NCBI GenBank assembly: GCA_027021445.1
Contig: JALUUH010000067.1
Span: 1 to 44,177 of the forward strand
Origin: Gammaproteobacteria bacterium
GTDB lineage: Bacteria; Pseudomonadota; Gammaproteobacteria; S012-40
Length of the DNA stretch: 44,177 bases
Direction: 5' to 3'
Shown: in pieces, positions 1 through 9,564 of the stretch
Position numbering within the stretch: position 1 is the first letter of the stretch
How the letters are laid out: each line of letters opens with the position of its first letter
Translations under genes and position numbers: made by a program
The notes under the pieces: model-generated
Databases searched by the model: none
What the model was told of the DNA's origin: nothing
Seen by the model: only the letters and a program-made list of their open reading frames with translations

Positions 1-1
1 T

Positions 2-1075
2 CCAGGTGGTTATACTTATACACCTCTGGCTGACGCCAGTGGTTTTGATTTTTTTAAGTTTCGTGCCTGTGACCCATACGATGCATGCTCAGATGAAATG
101 ACTATTTTTATCACGATTACTGACGGTGAGGTTGCTGATGAATTGAGCATAGATCTCACACCTGACGATGGTCAGGTGAATGGCTTGGTTATTCTATCAA
201 AAACGGAGCTAGCAGAAATTGCGCCTGATAATACGTATACCTACCCACTCGGCGGATATTTTTTTAGCATCGAAGATGTTCCTATGAATGATGATGGGTC
301 TCCCGCTCAAACCGTTGTTACGATTCAGTTAGCTGCTGGCGTGGATATTCCAGACAATGCCGAGGTTCGCAAACTTGATAATACTGGTGTATGGCAAACA
401 GTCAGTAATGTCGCGAGTGTGAATACCTCTAGTGCTATTTTTGATCGAGTGAATAAAAAAATCATTCTAAGCTTGGTTGATAATGATATTTTTGATTTGA
501 ATCCAGAGCTAGGCATTATTAACGATCCGATTGCTCTGGGTTTTGCACCGAATAATGCGCCGGATGATGCTGATGGTGATGGTGATGGATTCACAGACGG
601 CAATGATGCCTATCCAAATGACCCTAATCGAGCCATTAATTGTCCAGCGGGTCAGTATGGTGCATTTGAGTGTGTTACAGCAGCACCCGGTTATTTTGTG
701 GCTGAAAGCGGACAGATCGTGCCAACGGCTTGCCCACTTGGATCCTTTTCTGCTGCTAGTGGAGCCGTCGCGTGCACAGCCGCCGCTTTGGGAAATTATG
801 TAGATACCACCGGCTCATCAAGCACGCAGATTTGCCCTGAAGGCACAACCACTGCATCGACCGGATCTATCAACGCTCAGGCATGTTTGCCAATCAACGA
901 TAATACCGCGCCCGATAATAGTAGTAACGATGCTAAAGCTAGTAATACGGATAGTAGCGATGCTGACACGAGTAACACGGTTAGTGTAGGTGGATTCGGT
1001 ATCTGGTTTGCCATTGTATTGTTCGCCAATGTTTTCGTGCGACTTGTGCTGAAAAACCGCAGAACAATATTTTAA
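2..1075 (+). CDS. C-terminal part of a large surface protein (choice-of-anchor U-like, Ca-binding and Eph-receptor-like repeats), 5' truncated
   Basis: The reading frame is open from base 2, so the gene starts before the window; the first ATG inside (98) is internal. The visible part begins with the end of a cadherin/Ig-like repeat. A domain resembling the choice-of-anchor U family follows (about 220-540). Next is an Asp-rich thrombospondin-type-3-like calcium-binding stretch (DADGDGDGFTDGNDAYPND, about 565-625). Then come Cys-rich repeats resembling the ephrin-receptor-like GCC2/GCC3 family (about 638-890) and a Ser/Asn/Asp linker. The end is VGGFG, a hydrophobic segment and a basic tail (KNRR), the layout of GlyGly-CTERM or a similar C-terminal sorting signal. 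The likely role is an exported, envelope-anchored adhesin-like protein. Domain names rest on pattern recognition; the sorting class is inferred. Confidence 0.8.
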   Translation, partial: PGGYTYTPLADASGFDFFKFRACDPYDACSDEMTIFITITDGEVADELSIDLTPDDGQVNGLVILSKTELAEIAPDNTYTYPLGGYFFSIEDVPMNDDGSPAQTVVTIQLAAGVDIPDNAEVRKLDNTGVWQTVSNVASVNTSSAIFDRVNKKIILSLVDNDIFDLNPELGIINDPIALGFAPNNAPDDADGDGDGFTDGNDAYPNDPNRAINCPAGQYGAFECVTAAPGYFVAESGQIVPTACPLGSFSAASGAVACTAAALGNYVDTTGSSSTQICPEGTTTASTGSINAQACLPINDNTAPDNSSNDAKASNTDSSDADTSNTVSVGGFGIWFAIVLFANVFVRLVLKNRRTIF

Positions 1076-1145
1076 TTGTGGTTTATTCCCTATTTCCGAA
1101 GATCTACTCAAGTTTTACTTTACGAGAGACGATATTAGTTAAGCA

Positions 1146-1799
1146 ATGAATATTTTCTTGAGTATTCACAAAGCAGATGATTTAATCATTAACATGAAGA
1201 ATTCGAATATAAACCAAGACACTGAAGAATTACGCGATAGGATTATAGATGCGGCTGAAAATCGCTTTCTAACCTACGGTTTTGGAAAAACCACCATGGC
1301 TGAAATTGCCAAAGACGCTCATATGTCAGCGGCCAATCTTTATCGGTATTTTCAAAATAAACACGATATTGCAGGGTGTTGCGCTGAAAGGTGCATGGAC
1401 GACCGCAACGAAAAGCTTCGCATTGCCGTACGCCAGGCCCATTTATCTGCAGCAGAGAAACTACTGGTTTTCGCTACAGAAGCTTTTAAGTTTAATCTCG
1501 ACATGCATAAAGACAGACCTAAAATTAATGAGTTAGTTGATCTTATCTCAAGCCAACAACAAGGACTCGTCAAAGCAAAAATTGCTGCACAAGTCTCTCT
1601 AATTGCCGAAATTTTATCTTTGGGTGTCGAATCAGGAGAGTTTGAAATAGATGATGTGATAGCGACAGCAGGAACCGTTTATATCAGTTTAATTGTTTTT
1701 GATGTACCGACTTTCTTATCACTGTATTCTAAAGAAGAATTTGAAACGATGGCGGCCAACGTAGTCAATTTATTGCTGAAAGGCTTGGAGAAACGCTAA
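1146..1799 (+). CDS. TetR/AcrR-family transcriptional regulator
   Basis: This 217-residue protein has the TetR helix-turn-helix near the N-terminus: RIIDAAENRF, then TTMAEIAKDAHMSAANLYRYF (split here only by naming), with NKHDI after it. The C-terminal ligand and dimer half is variable, as usual. ATG 1146 has only a weak purine stretch upstream (GAGAG). An internal ATG at 1194 would remove 16 atypical residues and may be the true start. The gene lies 126 bases before a co-oriented RND exporter, so it probably represses the exporter locus in response to a hydrophobic ligand. That link is inferred from position. A terminator-like hairpin follows the gene, so the exporter probably has its own promoter. 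Confidence 0.88.
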   Translation: MNIFLSIHKADDLIINMKNSNINQDTEELRDRIIDAAENRFLTYGFGKTTMAEIAKDAHMSAANLYRYFQNKHDIAGCCAERCMDDRNEKLRIAVRQAHLSAAEKLLVFATEAFKFNLDMHKDRPKINELVDLISSQQQGLVKAKIAAQVSLIAEILSLGVESGEFEIDDVIATAGTVYISLIVFDVPTFLSLYSKEEFETMAANVVNLLLKGLEKR

Positions 1800-1821
1800 T
1801 TTTTGGACGGCAGAGAATACG

Positions 1822-1845
1822 CCAGCGGCTTGAAGCTGGTTTTTT
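1822..1845 (+). terminator. Rho-independent terminator after the tetR gene
   Basis: A 5-bp stem CCAGC (1822-1826) / GCTGG (1835-1839) is followed at once by a run of six T (1840-1845), 22 bases after the tetR stop. The stem is short, so it may be a moderate terminator. Confidence 0.5.
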
Positions 1846-1925
1846 AATATCCATGCACTGAATATTGTATTTTTTATTTTGTGTTTATTATTTACCATTC
1901 ACCTCTGTAAAAGTGGAGTTTTATT

Positions 1926-4268
1926 ATGAAAAACTTTGAGCAAGCTTTCGGTCATTGGATACTCAAATACCGTTGGTTAGTGATTATCTTAAGCCTCATT
2001 CTGGTATTTGCTGCTGCATCAGGGGGCAAACATCTCAAATTCACGACGGATTATCGCGTGTTTTTTAGTGCTGATAATCCTGAGTTACTGGCCTTCCAAG
2101 ATTTAGAAAACACCTATACCAAAAACGATAATGTACTTTTTGTTCTCACGCCCAAAAGTGGCGAAGTATTTACCACCGAATCATTGGAGGCCGTGGAGTG
2201 GCTAACTGAGCAATCTTGGCAAATGCCCTACTCCATTCGGGTAGACTCGCTTACCAACTTTCAACACAGCTGGGCTGAGGAAGATGACCTCGTCGTTGAA
2301 GACTTGGTTTCTGATGCAGCTAGTTTGACTACTGACGATCTTAAAAAAATCAAGCAAATCGCTTTGCATGAACCCTTGCTCGTTAATAGGTTGATTGCAC
2401 CGGATGCCAGAGTTACCGGTGTCAATATAACCATTCAGTTACCCGGTATCAATGAAACCGTAGAAACACCCGCCGTTGTTGCATTTGCTCGTGATATTTC
2501 GCAACAACTAAAAAGCAAATATCCATCAATGGAAGTTCACTTAACCGGCATGGTGTTAATGAATAATGCATTTTCTGAAGCATCAATGCTCGACATGCAA
2601 ACACTCATACCTTTGAGTTTTGCGGTTATGTTAATTAGCCTAGGATTATTAATAAAAGGATTTACCGGCACACTAGCCACTTTGAGTGTAATAGGTTTGA
2701 GTATCGCAGCAGCTATGGGTGCGGGCGGCTATTTGGGTTTTCCAATTTCACCGCCTTCAGCGAGTTCCCCCATCATCATATTAACCATCGCCATTGCAAA
2801 TTCGGTTCACATCCTGGTTTCCATTTTACAACAGATTAGAAAGGGCTTAACAAAAAATGCAGCAATTGTTGAATCTCTCAGAATTAATCTACAACCTGTT
2901 ACGTTAGCCAGTGTGACCACGGCAATCGGCTTTTTAACCATGAATTTTTCAGATGTGCCGCCGTTTCAACACTTGGGTAATTTTGTTGCGATGGGCGTTT
3001 TAACTTCATTGATTTTATCACTTACTTTTTTACCCGCCTTAATGTCTTTTCTACCGATTAAAGCCAAACCAAGAGCGGAGAATTATAAAGACCCTTTCGA
3101 AAGATTTGGTCATTTTGTTGTTGAGAAGCGCAAGGTATTTTTTTGGAGCTCCTTGCTTGTTATTGTCACGCTCATTAGCTTTCTTCCGCGCAATGAATTA
3201 AACGATGTTTTTGTCAACTACTTCGACGAAAGCGTCGCATTTAGAGTAGATACCGATTATGCAACGGAACATTTAACCGGTACATACAACATCTCTTATT
3301 CTTTAGAAGCCAAAGGCAAAGGCGGTATTAGCACGCCTGAGTTCATGCAGGAAGTGGATGCTTTTGCGCAATGGTTTAAAGAGCAGCCCGAAACAATCCA
3401 TGTCAGCACCTACACCGATATTTTAAAAAAATTAAACAAAAATATGCATGGTGATGATGATGCGTGGTACAAATTACCTGATGAGAGAGATCTAGCCGCG
3501 CAATACCTACTGCTTTATGAAATGTCATTGCCGTATGGTTTAGACTTAAACAATCAAATTAATATCGATAAGTCTGCAACCCGATTTGTGGTCACTTTGA
3601 TAACCTTATCTTCCAATGAACTGATCTCGTTATCAGCACGTGCGAATCAATGGCTACAAGACAATACCACACACATTACTAAATACGCAGCATCTGGCCC
3701 CTCGGTTATGTTTGCGAATATTGGAAAGAGAAATATTCAAAGCATGTTGTTAGGAACCACCATTGCATTATTATTAATCTCTTTCATTCTAATTATCGCC
3801 TTTCGTTCATTCAAAATGGGAATTGTGAGTCTCATTCCTAATCTTGCTCCCGCCGCTCTTGGATTCGGTTTATGGGGAATAATGGTCGGCGAAGTTGGCC
3901 TGGCACTCTCGGTGGTCAGTGGAATGACACTGGGAATTGTGGTTGATGATACCGTCCACTTTCTAAGTAAATATCTCAGAGCAAGGCGTGAAATGGGCTA
4001 TGATGCGGCAAATGCCGTACGTTATGCATTTACCACCGTAGGGCGTGCTCTGTTAATAACATCTATCGTATTAGTGCTTGGTTTTTCTGTCTTAGCGCTT
4101 TCAAGCTTTGAACTTAATTCAGGCATGGGGCTATTGACCGCTATTATTATTACCTTTGCAATATTGGCTGATTTTCTATTTTTGCCAACGCTATTAATCA
4201 AACTTGAGGAGAAGAAAAATGCAAAAGCTACTGTTGATCCCGCTACTATCACTCATACTTCCGCTTAA
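1926..4268 (+). CDS. RND superfamily (MMPL/HAE3-like) inner-membrane exporter
   Basis: The 780-residue product has the duplicated RND layout: one N-terminal membrane helix (about 15-32), a periplasmic loop, five to six helices (about 215-375), a second loop, and a second helix bundle (about 605-765). At about 400 residues per half it is the compact MMPL/HAE3 type rather than the 1000-residue drug pump. The second half carries an acidic pair in a membrane helix (GIVVDDTVHFLSKYLR), a likely proton-relay site; the first half has IANSVH at the matching place and lacks the acids. A good ribosome site (GGAG, 7 bases before ATG 1926) supports the start. Its 3' end overlaps the LolA-like gene by 50 bases, indicating translational coupling. 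The substrate is unknown; such loci often move lipids, sterols or hopanoids. Confidence 0.9.
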   Translation: MKNFEQAFGHWILKYRWLVIILSLILVFAAASGGKHLKFTTDYRVFFSADNPELLAFQDLENTYTKNDNVLFVLTPKSGEVFTTESLEAVEWLTEQSWQMPYSIRVDSLTNFQHSWAEEDDLVVEDLVSDAASLTTDDLKKIKQIALHEPLLVNRLIAPDARVTGVNITIQLPGINETVETPAVVAFARDISQQLKSKYPSMEVHLTGMVLMNNAFSEASMLDMQTLIPLSFAVMLISLGLLIKGFTGTLATLSVIGLSIAAAMGAGGYLGFPISPPSASSPIIILTIAIANSVHILVSILQQIRKGLTKNAAIVESLRINLQPVTLASVTTAIGFLTMNFSDVPPFQHLGNFVAMGVLTSLILSLTFLPALMSFLPIKAKPRAENYKDPFERFGHFVVEKRKVFFWSSLLVIVTLISFLPRNELNDVFVNYFDESVAFRVDTDYATEHLTGTYNISYSLEAKGKGGISTPEFMQEVDAFAQWFKEQPETIHVSTYTDILKKLNKNMHGDDDAWYKLPDERDLAAQYLLLYEMSLPYGLDLNNQINIDKSATRFVVTLITLSSNELISLSARANQWLQDNTTHITKYAASGPSVMFANIGKRNIQSMLLGTTIALLLISFILIIAFRSFKMGIVSLIPNLAPAALGFGLWGIMVGEVGLALSVVSGMTLGIVVDDTVHFLSKYLRARREMGYDAANAVRYAFTTVGRALLITSIVLVLGFSVLALSSFELNSGMGLLTAIIITFAILADFLFLPTLLIKLEEKKNAKATVDPATITHTSA

Positions 4269-5001
4269 TGTATCTGCTACAACCGCTGAAGATAGAGGCA
4301 TGCAAATAGCCATTGAAGCTGATCAGCGAGATACCGGCTGGCGTGACCAGCAAGCAAAAATTGTTATGACGCTACGCAATAAACAAGGTGATGAAACAAC
4401 ACGCGAAAATCGCATGAGCATCTTAGAGGTTGCAGATGATGGTGATAAAAGTCTCATCGTATTCGACACACCTGCAGATGTTAAAGGCACTGCATTTTTA
4501 AGCCATACACATTCTCTAAGGGCCGATGATCAGTGGTTATTTTTACCCGCATTAAAAAGGATAAAGCGCATCTCTTCGTCCAATAAATCAGGACCGTTCA
4601 TGGGAACTGAATTTGCCTATGAGGACTTATCATCTCAAGAAGTAGAGAAATATGCCTATAAATACCTTAGAGATGAAGAAAGTAATGGGTATCAAACTTT
4701 TGTGATTGAACGAATTCCCCAGTATAAAAATTCAGGATATAAACGCCAATTAGTCTGGATAGATAAAACCATGTATCAGCCGGTCAAGATCGAATATTAT
4801 GACCGCAAGGGAGAATTGCTTAAAACCTTGACTTACCATGAGTACAAGCAATATTTAGACAAATTTTGGCGTTCAAGTCGGATGGAAATGATCAACCATC
4901 AAACAGCAAAAAGTACGACACTCTCTTGGTTTGACTATAAATTTAATACCGGCCTAAAAGATAGAAATTTTGATAAAAATAGCCTTAAAAGAGCACGCTA
5001 G
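4219..5001 (+). CDS. Outer-membrane lipoprotein-sorting-like (LolA-fold) periplasmic protein
   Basis: A signal peptide (MQKLLLIPLLSLILPLNVSA) is followed by a domain resembling the LolA-like family often paired with MMPL exporters. Recognisable pieces are the FDTPADVKGTAFLS stretch, QWLFLPALKRIKRI, and a C-terminal VKIEYYDRKGELLKTLTY. The start is set at ATG 4219, because GAGGAG lies directly upstream and the signal peptide begins there. A longer reading from TTG 4204 would place charged residues before the signal. The gene begins inside the exporter gene and ends 9 bases before the barrel gene. It probably works as the periplasmic carrier or adaptor between them. It is not the housekeeping LolA, which is shorter and sits elsewhere. 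Confidence 0.87.
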   Translation: MQKLLLIPLLSLILPLNVSATTAEDRGMQIAIEADQRDTGWRDQQAKIVMTLRNKQGDETTRENRMSILEVADDGDKSLIVFDTPADVKGTAFLSHTHSLRADDQWLFLPALKRIKRISSSNKSGPFMGTEFAYEDLSSQEVEKYAYKYLRDEESNGYQTFVIERIPQYKNSGYKRQLVWIDKTMYQPVKIEYYDRKGELLKTLTYHEYKQYLDKFWRSSRMEMINHQTAKSTTLSWFDYKFNTGLKDRNFDKNSLKRAR

Positions 5002-5010
5002 GTCATAAAA

Positions 5011-6198
5011 ATGAATCCATCAAATGAAACGATTCATTTTTTTTATCTGATCTTGCTCTTACTAGGAATAACATCAACCAGTATAGCGGCTGAATGGTCC
5101 GGAAATCTATCGACCGAAGTGCGTGGATTTAAGAATAATGCTCCATCGGATCAACAAGAAGATCTCTATTCATCCATCGCATTTAAACCTGAGTTTTTTC
5201 ATCAATGGGAAAATGGCCAATCAATTACATTTTCTGCATTCGGGCGAGCAAGTGATAATAATGAATCTCGAACCCGTGCTGATATCCGGGAACTCTACTG
5301 GAACTATAGTGCCGATGCATGGGAGTTACGACTCGGTATTCGTAAGATTTTTTGGGGCGTCACCGAATCAGTACATCTGGTTGATATCATCAATCAAACT
5401 GATTTAGTGGAAGGGTTTTATGGTGAAGAGAAACTCGGTCAACCGATGCTAAATTTTGCGTGGATTACGGATCTAGGCACGACCGACTTTTTTATACTAC
5501 CAGGATTTAGAGAGAGAAATTTTTCAAGTCAAGATGCCCGCTTACGCCCTGCACTTCCGATTAATTCAAATAATGCTGTTTATGAATCTTCGCGAGAAAA
5601 GCAACGCATCGATGCAGCGGTACGTTGGTCTCACTATTTTGGCGATTGGGATATTGGAATCAGTCATTTCTATGGCACCAGTAGAGAACCGCGGTTAGTC
5701 TTTGAGAGTGGGCGGCTAGTACCGAACTATGACATCATTAACCAAACCGGCTTAGACTTGCAATCCACGTTAGGAAGCTGGCTTTGGAAAACAGAAATTA
5801 TCCGCCGTAGTTCCAATATAAAGACCTATTATGCGTCCGCAATTGGGCTTGAGTACAGTTTCTTTGACCTAAATTCAACCGGTGTTGATATCGGCCTGGT
5901 GACAGAGTGGTTATATGATTCAAGAGAGCAACAAGCCACAACGCCTTTTGACAATGATACTATGTTCGGTTTGCGATTTGCGTTAAATGATGCGCAAAGT
6001 GCTGAATTTCTCGCCGCAATTATTATCGACAATAATAATAAAGGCAATATCTTTAGCCTAGAGGCTAGTCGACGAGTGGGAGAGCAATTTAAACTGAGTA
6101 TTGAGGCTAATCTATTTCAGAATATTGACACAAATACGCTCTTGGCATCCTTTGCAAACGATGATTATGCTCAAATCGAACTGGCCTATTATTTCTAA
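5011..6198 (+). CDS. Predicted outer-membrane beta-barrel protein of the exporter locus
   Basis: The 395-residue product has a signal peptide ending near SIAA (residues 24-27). It then shows alternating amphipathic segments rich in aromatic residues and ends in ELAYYF with a terminal Phe, the usual Bam recognition end of outer-membrane barrels. No lipobox is present. It starts 9 bases after the LolA-like gene and completes an exporter, carrier and barrel set. I do not recognise a named family with certainty; it resembles the unnamed barrels that accompany MMPL/LolA-like pairs. Porin or channel function is inferred from fold and context only. Confidence 0.75.
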   Translation: MNPSNETIHFFYLILLLLGITSTSIAAEWSGNLSTEVRGFKNNAPSDQQEDLYSSIAFKPEFFHQWENGQSITFSAFGRASDNNESRTRADIRELYWNYSADAWELRLGIRKIFWGVTESVHLVDIINQTDLVEGFYGEEKLGQPMLNFAWITDLGTTDFFILPGFRERNFSSQDARLRPALPINSNNAVYESSREKQRIDAAVRWSHYFGDWDIGISHFYGTSREPRLVFESGRLVPNYDIINQTGLDLQSTLGSWLWKTEIIRRSSNIKTYYASAIGLEYSFFDLNSTGVDIGLVTEWLYDSREQQATTPFDNDTMFGLRFALNDAQSAEFLAAIIIDNNNKGNIFSLEASRRVGEQFKLSIEANLFQNIDTNTLLASFANDDYAQIELAYYF

Positions 6199-6238
6199 AC
6201 AGCTTATTACTTCGGAAAATTTAGAGTAAGATAATCAC

Positions 6239-6252
6239 TATACCCGTGGCGT
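6239..6252 (+). repeat. Possible remnant end of the TATACCCGT repeat family
   Basis: The sequence TATACCCGTGGCG here matches the left end of the 164-bp element at 43961 (TATACCCGTGGCC) in 12 of 13 bases. No partner end was found nearby, so it may be a decayed copy or chance. Confidence 0.3.
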
Positions 6253-6310
6253 TATGGATTAAGGCATCTGTTAGCGGCCTTTACATTCAATACTAGGAAT
6301 TGGCAAATCA

Positions 6311-7351
6311 ATGGAATATCGTAAATTAGGCCGTACAGGATTAGATATCAGCGTTATTGGTCTGGGTACTATGACTTGGGGTTTTCAAAACTCGCAAGCC
6401 GAAGGCTTTGCGCAAATGGACTATGCGCTTGAACAAGGCGTAAATTTTTTTGATACCGCCGAAATGTACGCGGTTCCCCCCTCTAAAGATACCTTTGGAA
6501 GCACCGAGACGATTATTGGCAATTGGTTTGCCTCACGAAAAAATCGTGAAAAAGTCATTCTTGCGTCGAAAATTACCGGGCCAGGCTTACCCTGGGTAAG
6601 AGGTGGCACGTACAAAATAGACCAAAAAAATATTCTACTCGCCGTTGAAGCTAGCTTAAAAAGATTGCAAACAGAGTATATCGACCTTTATCAATTGCAC
6701 TGGCCCAACCGAGGCTCTTATCATTTTGGACAAATCTGGAATTACGCACCTAAATTTGATGCCAAAGCCGAGGAAGATAATTTTCTAGAGGTATTGCATA
6801 CCTTTCACACCTTAATTCAAGCCGGGAAAATTCGGCATATTGGTTTATCCAATGAAACCGCGTGGGGAATGACTAAATGGTTGCAAATAGCGCAACAAAA
6901 TAATCTTCCACGTTTTGCTTCCATACAAAATGAATATTCGTTACTGTGCCGCATTTTTGAACCCGATCTAAGTGAAATTGCCTTGCATGAAGACTGTGGT
7001 TTACTCGCATGGTCTCCGCTCTCAAGAGGCATGCTAAGCGGTAAGTACCTGGATGGTGCTCGCCCTGAAGGTGCGCGATTAACCATTGAGACACGCCCAG
7101 AACACCGTATAAGACCCCAAACTGACGACGCGATTAAAAAGTATGTCGAGCTGGCGGCAAAAAACCAATTAGATGCTTGTCAGATGGCCTTGTCATTTGT
7201 GAATAACCAGCCTTTTGTCAGCTCTACGCTGATTGGTGCGACCAATATGGAGCAGTTAAAAACTAATATCGATTCTATTTCGCTTAAACTCTCTCCAGAG
7301 GTCAAACAGGAAATAGAAAATATAAGACGCGATTACCCCTTACTTTATTAA
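6311..7351 (+). CDS. tas: NADP(H)-dependent aldo-keto reductase, Tas type
   Basis: The 346-residue protein matches the Escherichia coli Tas family along its full length, with GLGTMTWG at the N-terminus and SLKRLQTEYIDLYQLHWP in the middle. It also has GLSNETAWG and the C-terminal STLIGATNMEQLKTNI. The aldo-keto reductase tetrad is intact: Asp48, Tyr53, Lys87, His130. The product should be a cytosolic TIM-barrel oxidoreductase that reduces aldehydes or ketones with NADPH; the natural substrate is not known for the family. The gene stands alone on the plus strand and converges, with a 6-base gap, on the cyclophilin gene. Confidence 0.93.
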   Translation: MEYRKLGRTGLDISVIGLGTMTWGFQNSQAEGFAQMDYALEQGVNFFDTAEMYAVPPSKDTFGSTETIIGNWFASRKNREKVILASKITGPGLPWVRGGTYKIDQKNILLAVEASLKRLQTEYIDLYQLHWPNRGSYHFGQIWNYAPKFDAKAEEDNFLEVLHTFHTLIQAGKIRHIGLSNETAWGMTKWLQIAQQNNLPRFASIQNEYSLLCRIFEPDLSEIALHEDCGLLAWSPLSRGMLSGKYLDGARPEGARLTIETRPEHRIRPQTDDAIKKYVELAAKNQLDACQMALSFVNNQPFVSSTLIGATNMEQLKTNIDSISLKLSPEVKQEIENIRRDYPLLY

Positions 7352-7357
7352 AATAAA

Positions 7358-7954
7358 TCACAACTGCTCTACGTCAGAGCACATCACTGCTCTCGCAGTT
7401 TCAATCATAATTGTTTCAGTTGGTACATCACCTGGAAAACCCTCAGCGGCTCCAGTATCAACTTGTTCTATACTGTCAACTACCCTCATGTCGCTAATTA
7501 CCTGTCCAAACACCGCATAGCCCCACCCAGCAGCTGTATCTGATCTATAATTTAAGAAATCATTATCAACGGTATTAATAAAAAATTGAGACGTTGCCGA
7601 ATCCCGCGTATTAGTACGGGCCATTGCAATCGTACCCCTTTTATTCAATAAACCATTATTTGCTTCACTAACGATAGGTGATTTTGTTGTTTTTTTATTT
7701 AAATCCGCATCATAACCACCACCCTGGATCATGAAACTTTCTCTCACTCGATGAAAAATAGTCCCATCGTAAAAGCCATCATTGGTATATTCCAAAAAAT
7801 TAGCCACAGTAATCGGTGCTTTACTTCGATCTAAGTCAATCACTATATCGCCTTCAGTCGTACTAAGAATCACACACCCAAATTCCTCCTCTTCTGATGC
7901 ACAACCTGCGACCAAAAGAGAAACCAAAATTACCGCTACAGTTTTAATTTTCAT
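7358..7954 (-). CDS. Cyclophilin-type peptidyl-prolyl isomerase, lipoprotein
   Basis: The 198-residue product begins with a lipoprotein signal with lipobox LVAGC (Cys18), then an acidic linker and a compact cyclophilin domain. Catalytic-type residues are present: IFHRV (Arg), FMIQGG (Phe, Met, Gln) and SQFFIN. The family catalyses cis-trans isomerisation of Xaa-Pro bonds. The lipobox places this copy at the periplasmic face of a membrane, where it would help fold envelope proteins. It differs from PpiA by being lipid-anchored. It is convergent with tas and appears monocistronic. Confidence 0.9.
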   Translation of the reverse strand: MKIKTVAVILVSLLVAGCASEEEEFGCVILSTTEGDIVIDLDRSKAPITVANFLEYTNDGFYDGTIFHRVRESFMIQGGGYDADLNKKTTKSPIVSEANNGLLNKRGTIAMARTNTRDSATSQFFINTVDNDFLNYRSDTAAGWGYAVFGQVISDMRVVDSIEQVDTGAAEGFPGDVPTETIMIETARAVMCSDVEQL

Positions 7955-8088
7955 TTTATATAAATAATATTCTCATTTGTAATAAGGAATAAGCATTACA
8001 TTTAACTACCTAAATATCAATCAACTCCACTATGGACATGTCAGTATTATCGGCATAAGTAACAAAGACTAGAACCTCTGCTTACACT

Positions 8089-9564
8089 TTACTTAAAAAC
8101 AGGTCTCTCCTCTTCAGGCGACCAATACCAGTTCTTCTGCTGAGATTTCAATTGCACGCCACCAATCCAACGCTCACGGGTTGGCAAGTCCATCCAATTC
8201 AATTCACCCGCTAAAAGTTGTTTGCCAATCTCAGTGATAACTAAGAGTTCACGAAACATGGGAGGTTCACTACTATCGCATGATTGTACAGCAAGCGCCG
8301 CCGGCGTATTTTCCCATAAACCGCGCAGAATATACAAAAACATAATGTCACCTAAAAACGGCAGCGGTTCTGATTCAGACATCAAAAAATGGAATGTCGG
8401 GGCCGCCTGGATTGGCCCATCCCGGTTGATTATTTTTAAGGCTAATTGCTCGGTTAAGCTTAAGCCATTCGATGTCCACGGCAATTCTTGCAACATCCGT
8501 TTAAGTGCGCTTGGCATAAAGGGTAATAACGCCATTTGCTTAGAACTCAGTATTGACAACTCGGTAGGATCAACCGAAGTATAGGCATTCCAACAACGTG
8601 CTCCAAATACTGTCATCGCTGTTGTTACTTTCTTTCGTTGTTGCCATAGTACAAAAATATTCTCAGGCTGTCGACATAACTGACCTATTCCAATAAAGTG
8701 GTTTACGCCAGGATATTGCCCGATTTGAATTAACTCAAGCTTAATACCCTCTAAGCTCACATTCGATAAATGATATAGCACATAGGCTAAGCAAAGCTGA
8801 TCAAACGGATCATGCTCGAACCATAGAACGAGTCTCTCATATTTTTGATTATTTTCACTTCCTATGTTTCTCAACACTTCTTCTACATGCGCGATTTCTT
8901 CATAAGCACTTTTGTCTCTTTTAACGGGCACGTAATCCATGTAAGCAGAATTAATAAACTTAGCGCGTATATTAATAAATGTTTTAATTGGATCGACTGT
9001 CGGCACTGGCCCTTGGGCAAAGGGATTACTAATTCCTAAAAAATCCCCGTTAAATCCACAGGTGCGCAACGCTTTGTGGATATCATCTCCACAACGGATA
9101 TGTAGAGTTCTCAAATCATTATCAAGACATGCTTTCTTAGTTTGTATTTTCTTTTGAGCAATATTTATGAATTCAATATGCGCTTTAAGCTTCGCCCAAC
9201 TCGCCAGACCATTTTCTTTAGCAATGACATACTGAACATGTGCGAGCTTAATGCCATTAGGCAATTCCAGCTTCGGATACCGGACAACTACACGCTCTAG
9301 TGATAAAGAGCAACCCGATTTAACTCCTTTCAATAATCTCTTGGCCTCTTTTTTCAAATGCTCTAAAGATAAAGACTTAACTCGGTTGTTTTGAGAACAA
9401 ATGACCAGCCTTGCATCTTGCAAGTTGGGAGAAAAATTGGAATTTCCTGCTTCGGGATGAGTTTCGTGAATCAGCTTAATTGCTGCGGTATCACCACTTT
9501 GGTAGCGATTGAGCAACACTTTTGCTTGCGCAAGATGATGAGTATAACGGTTACGATCTGACAT
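8089..9564 (-). CDS. DUF1835 domain protein with an N-terminal helical extension
   Basis: The 491-residue product has an N-terminal helical region (about 1-145). It includes a segment ending in LAHVQYVIAKENGLASWAKLKAHIE, which resembles the ankyrin-adjacent helical motif seen in some DUF1835 proteins. The DUF1835 core begins at LHIRCGDDIHKALRTCGFNG (about 153) and continues through FAQGPVP and LVLWFEHDPFDQL. The C-terminal half (about 330-491) is like the DUF3658-type region that follows DUF1835 elsewhere. The function is unknown; there is no signal peptide or membrane segment, so it should be cytosolic. ATG 9564 has a good site upstream (GGAG, read on the minus strand). It has no operon partner. 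Confidence 0.8.
   Translation of the reverse strand: MSDRNRYTHHLAQAKVLLNRYQSGDTAAIKLIHETHPEAGNSNFSPNLQDARLVICSQNNRVKSLSLEHLKKEAKRLLKGVKSGCSLSLERVVVRYPKLELPNGIKLAHVQYVIAKENGLASWAKLKAHIEFINIAQKKIQTKKACLDNDLRTLHIRCGDDIHKALRTCGFNGDFLGISNPFAQGPVPTVDPIKTFINIRAKFINSAYMDYVPVKRDKSAYEEIAHVEEVLRNIGSENNQKYERLVLWFEHDPFDQLCLAYVLYHLSNVSLEGIKLELIQIGQYPGVNHFIGIGQLCRQPENIFVLWQQRKKVTTAMTVFGARCWNAYTSVDPTELSILSSKQMALLPFMPSALKRMLQELPWTSNGLSLTEQLALKIINRDGPIQAAPTFHFLMSESEPLPFLGDIMFLYILRGLWENTPAALAVQSCDSSEPPMFRELLVITEIGKQLLAGELNWMDLPTRERWIGGVQLKSQQKNWYWSPEEERPVFK

Noticed and set aside
531-803. Open frame of 90 codons on the plus strand
   Set aside because: It is a shadow of the surface-protein frame; its sequence has no recognisable domain and no ribosome site.
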